A DNA stretch of 64,000 nt from Atrina japonica (Eukaryota; Mollusca; Bivalvia; Pterioida; Pinnidae), in NCBI GenBank assembly GCA_030159075.1, contig BROG01000987.1, forward strand, positions 62,001-126,000, in the 5' to 3' direction. Under the pieces are notes generated by a model, which saw only the letters and a program-made list of their open reading frames with translations, made no database searches and was not told the DNA's origin. Shown one piece after another: positions 55,690 to 64,000 of the stretch. Position 1 is the first letter of the stretch; every line of letters begins with the position of its first letter. A program made the position numbers and the translations under genes.

Positions 55690-57700
55690 AATATTTCATT
55701 TTGGTTGAAATTGTCAGGTCAACCTTTATGTGAGTTATTTCTCCTTTTTTGGTGGATTTTTCATGTTTTGGGCTGTTTTTTTTACCTTATCTTGAAATGT
55801 ATGATAGAGAGAAAGTGAAAGGAGCAAAAATGCAAAAAGTCAATATGGCTGAAATTGTCAGGTTGCTCTTTATGGGAGTTATTTCCCCTTTTAAGTAAAT
55901 TTTTCATGTTTTGGACTGTTTTTTGACATTAATAGCTCACCTGGCCCGAAGAGCCAAGTGAGTTATTGCTATAGCCAAATGTCTGGTGTTTGTCTTTATC
56001 CATCTGTTAACTTTTGTATTTAAACAACTTCTTCTCAAGAATCAGTGGACCAGTTTTTATCCAAACTTGGCATGTAGCATCCCCATGTGAAGATGCATAA
56101 AGTTTGTGAATGAAAAAGGGAATGGACAAATGAGGGCCATAAAAGAGGCCAAAAAGTACCAAAACTTGGCACATGTTTAAAAATCTTCTCATGAACAAAT
56201 AATCAGATAAGTTTCAAATTTTGTATGCGTGATTGTAAAGTCAATATTTACAAAGTTTGTGAACGAAATTGAAATATGTTTATAAACGAGCCACTAGGGG
56301 GCACTTCAGTAAAACATGGTATATTTGTATTACAAATTGTTCTGATCAAAACTGATCAAGATGTTTTTTGACATTATCTTGAAAAGTATAATAGTTAGAA
56401 TTAAAGTGAAAGAAGCAAAAATGTTCAGCATGCAAAGATCTACAAAAAAGTCAATATAGCTGAAATTGTCAGATTTTCCCTTATGTGAGTTATTTCCTTT
56501 TTAGTGGATTTTTTATGTTTTTGACAGTTTTGTCCTGTTATCTTGAAAAGTGTGATAGATAGAGAGATGTTGGAAGAAGCAAAACTGTTCAGCATGCAAA
56601 GACCTATGAAAAAAGTCGACAGGGCCAATTTGTCAGGTCGACCCTTATAGGAGTCATTTCCGCTATTATTTTTGACAGTTTTGTCCTATTATCTATTAAT
56701 TATGAAGGTGATCCTTTTGAAAGTTATTTCCCTTTTTGAATGGATTTCGCATGTTTACAACTGTTGTTGCACATTACATGTATCTTGAAAGATCTATAAA
56801 AAGGTCTGCAAGGTAAGTCTATCCTTATGCAAGATCATTCTCCTTTTCACTGAATTGTTCATGCTTTTCCTTATATTGTCAGTGAAATACATTTCACTCA
56901 AGTGATTATTAAGGCCCAGTGAGTCTACTGTTTTTCATGTTTATTAGCCATTTTATCTTTTACACATTTTTAATGTTTTCTGCAATGTTGACCAATTTTA
57001 CCAGGTGAGCGATTTATGGCCTCTTGTCTTGAAACGTATGATAGAAATAGAGAATAAAGGAAGGAAGCTAAAAATGATCTGCAAAATAGTCATTATGGTT
57101 AAAATTGCTGGGTCGACCCTTATGGGAGTTATTTCCCCTTTTTTTAAGAAGCAAAAATGTTCAGTTCGCAAAGATCTACAAAAAAGTCAATTTGGCCGAT
57201 ATTGTCAGGTCACCCCTAATGGGAGTTATTTCCCCTTTTAAGTGAGTTTTTAATATTTTGGACTGTTTTTTTTTTAACATTATCTTGAAATGTATGATAG
57301 ATAGAGAGAAAAAGGAAGGAGCAAATATGATCTACAAAATAGTCACTAAGGCTGAAATTGTTGGGTCAACCCTTATGGGAGTTATTTCCCTTTTTACAGG
57401 GATTTCTCATGTTTTAGACAGTTTTGTGCTGTTATCTTGAAAAGTATAATAGATAGAGAGAAAGTGAAAAGAGCAAAAATGTCAAGTCACTCCTTATGGA
57501 GTTATTTCCTCTTTTAATTGTATTTTTCATGCTTTTGGCTGTTTTTTGTTTTTTTTGGACATTATCTTGAAATACGATAGATAGAGAGAAAGTGAAAGAA
57601 GCTAAAATATTCAGCATGCAAAGATCTACAAAAATATCAACAAATTGTAGGGTCAACCGTTATGGGAGTTATTTTCCCTTTTTAGTGATTTTCTCATATT
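55690..57700 (+). repeat. Amplified module array, at least 9 copies
   Basis: The phrase TATGGGAGTTATTTCCCCTT recurs (variants) near 55731, 55870, 56482, 56646, 57120, 57217, 57374, 57496 and 57660. Each is accompanied by ATTATCTTGAAAAGTATAAT, GATAGAGAGAAAGTGAAA and GCAAAAATGTTCAGC phrases. Spacing is 100-200 bp except where a CACCTGG-type 5' end (55932) intervenes. Single copies occur at 26527-26785, 30110-30500, 31560-31720 and within 32488-33044. Confidence 0.8.
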
Positions 57701-60424
57701 TTTGTTAAAACCAAAGTTTAGTTATACATGTGTGTTAGTTTTCATGATGTTAACCTAGCTATATATAGCATTAATCTGACATGCTGCTCTGAGACTTCTT
57801 TTTAAACCAATTTTTTTTTTCAATTAGTTTTCATGACATCTTGCCCAACTAAAGCCTGACTTGCTGCAGCAGGGCTATAACATATTTTTCTTCAAACCAA
57901 GGTTTACATATTAGTTTTCATGACGACTACCTAGCTATAACCTGACATGCTGCTGAAAGGCTAAAAGATATATTTATTAATACCAATGCTTTGTTATTTC
58001 GGTATTCTATGGGGTGCTATTTCAGTACATATTTATAATTTCCTGACATGAAAAATTTTGATATGAAAAAATATATCTGATATTAGAAATACAATTCTTG
58101 ATATCACAAAATACATTTTTAACAAAAAACAAAATTTTGGTATCAAAAAATATTTTCTGATATAAAAAATTCCATTATTTCATATTAAATTTTTTTTTTT
58201 TTTTTTAATATTATATAAACAAATAAAAACTAAACAGCCCACCATAGTACTGATATATTGGTTTTTATGTTGTCTACTAGCTAAAGTCTGACAAGCACCT
58301 GCTGTTGCAGATATTTCTTCTTAAAACTTTGTTATAAATATCATATTCATTTAGCTTGTTAGTGTTGAAACCAATTTTTCATTATTGTTTTTTCTTGCTT
58401 GGCATATAAGACAAAGCTTGACATGCTGTGGTATAAGCTAGCTATGGAAATATTTTTCTGAATCCTAAAGTTTTGATATATTAGTTAACATGGTGATAAA
58501 TATCCATTACATTCTTCTCCATCTGTTAAAATTTCAGATATTTCCATTTATTTTGTTAAGCAAAGTTAGAAACATCTTCATGTCAACATTTTTATTATAA
58601 CAAATAGATCATTACATTTATGTGCATTTTCAAAGTATTGCCTTTTTGTCTTGGTGTCAAATTCAGTCTACACAAATATTAAACACTACTATAATATTTA
58701 ACATATAAAAAAGCTTTTCTTTTCATCCTTTTAAAAAACAATTATATATCCACAGTTTTGGTGCATTTCATATTACCTTGTAAATTTTCCAATGTTTACT
58801 TTCATCTCGGGTTACTATCTTATGAAAAGATATAAAATAACCAAGCTTATTCCCTACACAAATACACTGCTGCTGGTTTTTTGAGATATGATTCGTATAT
58901 AAGTTTTCCATGATGTTTACAATATACTTATGTTTACAATATACTTATATCAAGAATACCATGCTACTGCATGTACAGCAATTAAGATGTGTTTCAAAGA
59001 CAAGTATGATTAATTACTTTTCCATTGCTACCTAGAATGACAAATTTGAATAAATAAATAAATCATACTATTACAAAAACTATTTGTTTTTAATATGAGA
59101 ATATTTTTCATGATGCCATACCCAACTAATCATGATCTCTCAGTAAAAATACCAGCTGAATGCAATAACAATTGCTTCCCATTGCATGGGTTAATGTCTG
59201 TACATATAAAAGAACAAAAATTGTTATGCTTGTGTACATGTAAAGATACTAACCAACACAAAAACTTAATACTATGACATACATGTACATAAAGTTGTTA
59301 ACATGCATGTACATTAGTACACTTTCAGCTTGCCTATTAGTACTTATATGATACAGATGTATATTATACCCCCACATCAAAGTGGAGAAGGGGTTAAACT
59401 GAAATCAGTGTGTCTGTCTGAGGACACAATTTTGTTCAGAAGTTCAACTTTGACTAATTTCAACAAAAGTTGATAGAAAGCATCCCCAAATGAATAAGAT
59501 ATAAGTTTGTGTCATGAAAATGTTTGTTTTCCCTTGGGTACCCATAAAGAAGCCAAAAGATAACATCTTTCAAATTGACTTCAGGTCTTCTTTTCAAACC
59601 AGTGATTGGATTTCAATGAAACTTGGCGGGTATCATAAATATTGCCTGCCAATTCAAATATGCAAACACAAAGGGTGTGACCCCATAGGACTAAGGGAAG
59701 GAGTAAAATTTGACAGATCTTAAGACATTTCCTCATGAACAAACAGTCTTATTGACTTCATATTTGATCTTGATGGTCTAATGAGCAGGGTGTACAAAGT
59801 ATGCAAACGAAAAATAAATTTTGTCAAGAATGACCCAAATAAAAAATGCTGAAATCATAAAAAAGTTTCAACATGGACTGATTTCAACCAAATTTGTTAG
59901 AAAGCAATTTTTTGTGAAAAATGTCCTTATGTCCCCTTTTGGTACAAAGAAAGGCTACATGTTAATATGATTCCCAGTTGACTTCTTTTCATCACTATAT
60001 AACTATGCAGGTTATACAGGCTACCTATGTTGCTCTCTAACAACTATTCCATATGCAAGCATAAATTCAGGTGACCTCTAGGCCCTTTGGGCCTCTTGTT
60101 TTTGTTTTGTGAAAATAAGTTTAGGTCGATTCAGTGTGGTATTCATATACAAAAAGTAAGGCTGAGTTTATCAATTGCAAGTGATTAAGTGTCATATCTA
60201 GGTTTCTCAAGTAATTTTTACTGAATATATAGGAATTTAAGAATCTTTATGCCAGTGTATATCTCTTTTTTGTTATTGTCTACCAATCTAAGAAGTGAAA
60301 AAAAAAAATTTTTTTAAATTAATTTCAGGACTTTCATAAAATTTTGACAAAGTGAATGTCCACCCCTAGTTAAGGACATTTGAGCTTCTTGTAGTCTTAT
60401 TGATTTTTCTTTGTTAATTTGCAG

Positions 60425-60526
60425 CAAATGACAGTTGCCATGTATCAAAATAAGACAATGGCATTGTTGCCTAGTATAGATGATCCTGGATCTTCACCAT
60501 TCCTTACCCCCAAACCAAAGAAAAAG
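60425..60526 (+). CDS. KIF4: KIF4 chromokinesin, exon I
   Basis: The acceptor is TTAATTTGCAG and the donor GTAAGA at 60527. It is 34 codons, phase 0. A short helical start (QMTVAMYQNKTMALL) leads to a Pro/Ser linker with a PFLTPKPKKK end, matching the position of the SFEYVPPKPKPSR linker of KIF4A. The linker separates the coiled coil from the acidic segment. The basic PKPKKK end could contribute to nuclear localisation (inference). Confidence 0.85.
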
Positions 60527-62715
60527 GTAAGATATTTCACAATTGCTGTCATTTTCTATTAGTTTGATTTTTAGGTTATCTGAGCCAAAGGCTCAAGGTG
60601 ACCTATTGCAATCGTCTTATGTTTGTCATCATGTGTCATCCATTGATAACTTTAACACATTTTCGACTTCTTCTCAAGAACCAGTGGGCCTTATGTAGCA
60701 TCACCCTCTGAAGCTGCAAAAAGTTTGCTAATGAAAAGGCTCTAGGACACATAGGGGCCCCCAAAAATACCAAAACTTGGTTCCTCTTTAAAAATCTTCT
60801 TCTCATGAATCAATGATGAGATGACTTTCAAATTTTGTATGCATGATGCCTGTTGGCATTCAAGTGGGCACTGGCACTGCTTAGACTAAAATTAAACATG
60901 GTTATGCAACTATGGCTGTATCGCATGCACATGTATGAGAGTGTAACGTTGAAAATGGAACCAGGGTCAGTTTTCAATGTTGAATATGGAACTTGAATGG
61001 TATTGGAAATGAATCATGTTGTTGAACAATGACAGCTGCTGTACTCAATTCTCAATGGATAATCTGTTGAAAATTCACCTAGAACATGAAACAGACCCAT
61101 ATTGCAGAGAGAAAAAACTTGGCAATGGCCCAATTAATTTCATTTGGGCGAATGGCCAATCTGGCCGACCCCCAAGAGCTTTTTTTCCCTCCAAATTTAT
61201 AACCAATATTTGGCTATATTTCTAATCGCAAATCATATCTTTGCCAGCCACACTTGTTGTTATTTAAGCACCATATTCTCGCAGGTGCTACTAAACACGG
61301 AACTCTGACCGGTCGATGGCACACCAGAGATGACTACTTTAATGTCAGTGCGACCTGCAGTTACTGGCCCATAATAAAACGTCAGGATGACTCTCCTGCT
61401 AAATCTTGTTGATTTACGCAAAATTTTTGTTAAGTTAATTTTAAACCATTACCAAACATTTTACATCTACCTGCTGAAAAAAAAATTCATGTGACTACCA
61501 CGTGGTTAAGCCTGTCATGGCTGACAGCGAGTAGCATGGACTCCTAGTGTAATTTAAAAGCTGTTTATTCTAGAGAGAATTAAAGATGTGTTTACTATAT
61601 AGTCTTCTAATCGTATGGAATATACTTCAATGCAGCTAGCGATGACAGGATTCATAAGTTTTTAAAGTGAAAATTTTTACATGCCCATTTTATGTAATAT
61701 TTTATCTCATATATATTCCAAAGAGAATATCTGGAAGTCAGAATAACAAATGCATGTGTAAAGTTGCAACAATCTTGCCAAACGTAACCCGTAATATCAG
61801 TTATTGCTTGTTCGCCATTGCTTTGAGTATTGCAAATTAACTTTTTGTAAATTTTTACGAAGATTATGGAGTGCCCAATAAGCATGTGCTATTTGCAGTT
61901 AATATACATTCTATTCTTATTACCCCTTGCAGTATTATCACATAATTCTACTTCCTTCTACCTTTCGAAAGTAAACAATATGATTTTTAGTTAGTTTCAG
62001 CATAATGTCATCCATCTATTTATAAATATAGAATCCCACTAAATAAGATTTTAGTGAACTTGAGCCTGCCCTGAGGTTGTAATAGAGAAACTGCAGTACT
62101 ACTCCGCTATTCATCATATTGATATCGGCAGCTACAAGAATACAGCGATGTAAATAGAAATAACTAAATATTGCTGATATATATATAAATAATGCACTTT
62201 TATATTCGTTGTTATTCGCTTAATTTCGCTGGCATCCATTACATGTACATACGATGATATAGACTAAAATCACATCTCTCTCTCATTATGTTCTTGATTT
62301 CTGGTCATGAATTGAAAGGGGGAAAATGCAAATTTAAAGTGAAGCAACTGAAGGAGAAACATGACTCCTATTTAGCAGTTGTACTTCTACCGGGTGTTCG
62401 CAGGCGTTATCAGGAGTAGTGAACAATGAATTTAGCAGGCGGTTTTAATCACTATCGGGATGAAAGGGTTAACATATAACTTGAAACTGATCCTACACTT
62501 ATTAATATTGCATGTTACAAGTATTCTTTTCTACATTTAATATCAAAGCAGGAACCGACGAAACATAATTACGTGTAATTCTTGTTAATCTTTTATCTAT
62601 ATGTTTACTATAATAAAGTTTTATTAAAAACATTAGAAACATTCTTTATTCAGAATATTTTTTTTACAAAATATGTAATTACACATTACCACCCTCATTT
62701 TCATTTTAAAATCAG
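60527..62715. repeat. Intron between KIF4 exons I and J
   Basis: A 5'-end copy of the CACCTGAGCC family starts at 60571 (TTAGGTTATCTGAGCC) and fades near 60860. A dispersed-family copy at about 61120-61650 shares CAGTTACTGGCCC and CTGTCATGGCTGA with 20100-20430. No gene. Confidence 0.55.
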
Positions 62716-62913
62716 GTTCATGACTCTCACTTGCACTTCCAGAAGTTAGCAGATACTGACATGATGTCATATGAAGAATATCTAGAAATCAACACAGATG
62801 ACAGTGTTATCGAAGATGATGATGATAAAGATGAAGACTGGCGAATGACACCACTCTGTCAAAGAAAAAGAAAATCAAAAAGCATAGACAAAAAAGCCGA
62901 AAAAACAGCAAAG
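62716..62913 (+). CDS. KIF4: KIF4 chromokinesin, exon J (acidic then basic segment)
   Basis: The acceptor is TTTTAAAATCAG and the donor GTTAGG at 62914. It is 66 codons, phase 0. It contains an acidic run (VIEDDDDKDEDWRMTPL) corresponding to the DGDDDEGDDEEWKPTKL segment of KIF4A, then a basic QRKRKSKSIDKKAEKTAK stretch. In KIF4A this is followed at once by the Cys-rich DNA-binding and Fe-S domain (GCSCKGWC type). No such exon is visible between 62914 and 64000, so it should lie to the right of the window. Confidence 0.92.
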
Positions 62914-63050
62914 GTTAGGAATTATGAAAAAATATTATTACAGTGGTCTCCGTTCTTGAAAAGAAACCTCATTTGAAAATGGCCTTTCAAATTGGCAAAA
63001 GGAATTTAGTCAAAAATCAAAATTGCTGAAATAATTGTTGTAATTTTTTT

Positions 63051-63270
63051 TAGGTCACCTGAGCCAAAGGTTCATGTCATTAACTTTAAGCCATTTTCGA
63101 CTTCTTCTCAAGAATCCATGGGCCAATTTCTGCTAAATTTGGCAGGAAGTATCCCCATGTGAGGCCAAATAAAGTTTGGCAGATGAAAAGGGGCTAGGAC
63201 CCATAAGTCAGATGACTTTCAAATTTTGTCAGCATGATCTACAAAGTTTGCAAGCATTGGGCCTCTTGTA
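63051..63270 (+). repeat. CACCTGAGCC element, internally deleted copy
   Basis: TAGGTCACCTGAGCCAAAGG at the start and TTGGGCCTCTTGTA at the end, only 220 bp long. The middle module is missing. Confidence 0.7.
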
Positions 63271-63830
63271 TTATTTTCTGTTTCTTTATTATCTTTTTTG
63301 GGGGATGTCAAAGTAGTACTGGGTGTGGGGATTGAGTTAACTGAAGATTGACAGCTAGTAAATAGCTTAAAACATTTTAACAATATATTTACTTTTTCCT
63401 AATTTGAAGGAATATTCATTGATGTACATTGATATACACCCCCATTAGATGATATTTTTTGGAATTACTTAAAAATAATTCACATCCCAAACACCTAAAC
63501 CATTCACACTTGTTCATTATGGGAAGTATTACTCATTGATAGTGATATATTTGTCTCACATTTTATGTCTGTTTTCAGTTAGCTTTTACTGTTGACTTGT
63601 CCTCACATTTTACCTATATTTTCAGTAAGTTTTCACCGTTGATTTATCTTTACATTTTTCCTATATGCTTTTAAATAATAGAATAATTAAGGGTTTTATT
63701 TGTAAGTTAAACACATTAACACATGCTCGTAACAAAAATTTGTCCAATGTTCAGAAATTATTTTGTACTTTACAATAAAAGGGGAAAAAATCAATGATGA
63801 TCAGTGTCCAGAAGCGATTGGTTTTACAAA

Positions 63831-64000
63831 GGATCAGTTGTCAGAAGTTGCATGGTACTATTGGATTTTAGAAGGATCAGTTGCCAGATGTTGCATGGCA
63901 CTATTGGAGTTTTAGAAGGATCAGTTGTCAGAAGTTGCACGGTTCTATTGCAGTTTTAGAAGGATCAGTTGTCAGAAGTTGCACGGTACTATTTGAGTTT
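63831..64000 (+). repeat. 43-44-bp minisatellite, 4 copies, runs off the window
   Basis: Units start GGATCAGTTGTCAGAAGTTG at 63831, 63874, 63918 and 63962. The array is probably longer to the right. Confidence 0.9.

Larger units (their letters stand above)
53602..60424. repeat. 6.8-kb intron between KIF4 exons H and I, repeat arrays
   Basis: It contains the 54869 MITE, the CACCTGG-type element and its amplified module (55690-57700), and a degenerate tandem array at 57719-58510 built on TTAGTTTTCATGA..CTAGCTATAACCTGACATGCTG, period about 85-90 bp. A further dispersed repeat lies at about 59366-60103, ending CAGGTGACCTCTAGGCCC and GGGCCTCTTG. No gene. Confidence 0.55.

Noticed and set aside
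56007..57656. Several 60-78-aa ORFs on both strands
   Set aside because: They fall in the amplified repeat module and recur with it. Their similarity to each other is repeat identity, not gene family.
62914..64000. Search for the KIF4 Cys-rich domain exon
   Set aside because: No frame with the expected Cys spacing is present; it must lie beyond the right edge.

Overview
The window is eukaryotic, AT-rich and intron-dominated. It looks like invertebrate, most likely lophotrochozoan (probably mollusc) DNA. The lineage call rests on repeats of the type TAGGTCACCTGAGCC...GGCCTCTTGTT, which I know from bivalve and related genomes; it is an inference. The only host gene I can support is a chromokinesin of the KIF4 family. 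Ten plus-strand exons (3636-3739 to 62716-62913, 1,578 nt, 526 codons) join in phase and run from the distal coiled coil to the acidic and basic region just before the Cys-rich domain of KIF4A. The motor-domain exons lie upstream of the window and the Cys-rich exon downstream, so the whole window sits inside one gene with large, transposon-filled introns.

The KIF4 introns hold several mobile elements. (1) At 785-3510 there is a decayed LINE whose reverse transcriptase frame is cut by a 1.36-kb TA-flanked DNA transposon (1013-2367). (2) At 12722-18459 there is a compact 5.7-kb element with 330-bp terminal inverted repeats that are about 99% identical. It encodes a double-jelly-roll-type major capsid protein, an A32/FtsK-like packaging ATPase, a probable viral single-stranded-DNA-binding-like protein, a Cys-rich protein and several small unknown proteins. 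I see no DNA polymerase, integrase or helicase in it. It is the most interesting object here: a Polinton/adintovirus-related, capsid-coding element that looks non-autonomous. (3) At 36590-46667 there is a full-length Ty3/mdg4-type LTR retrotransposon with 703/708-bp LTRs, a 4-bp target duplication, gag, protease, RT-RNase H, integrase and a third gene resembling the insect errantivirus envelope / baculovirus F family. It is nested in an older TIR element.

The remaining intron DNA holds dispersed repeat families (the CACCTGAGCC family and its amplified internal module at 55690-57700; a second family near 4430-7560, 20100-21340, 23380-24520 and 61120-61650), small TA-flanked MITEs (48419-48577, 54869-55046), a 465-bp direct repeat pair (50370 and 52861), a candidate tRNA-derived SINE (48904-49140), foldback sequences, a 31-bp tandem array (7091-7441), a 43-44-bp minisatellite at the right edge and several microsatellites.

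The capsid element and the Ty3 element carry many frameshifts, often at homopolymers, although their terminal repeats are almost identical. The KIF4 exons are intact. This could be decay, terminal-repeat homogenisation or assembly indels; the sequence alone cannot decide.
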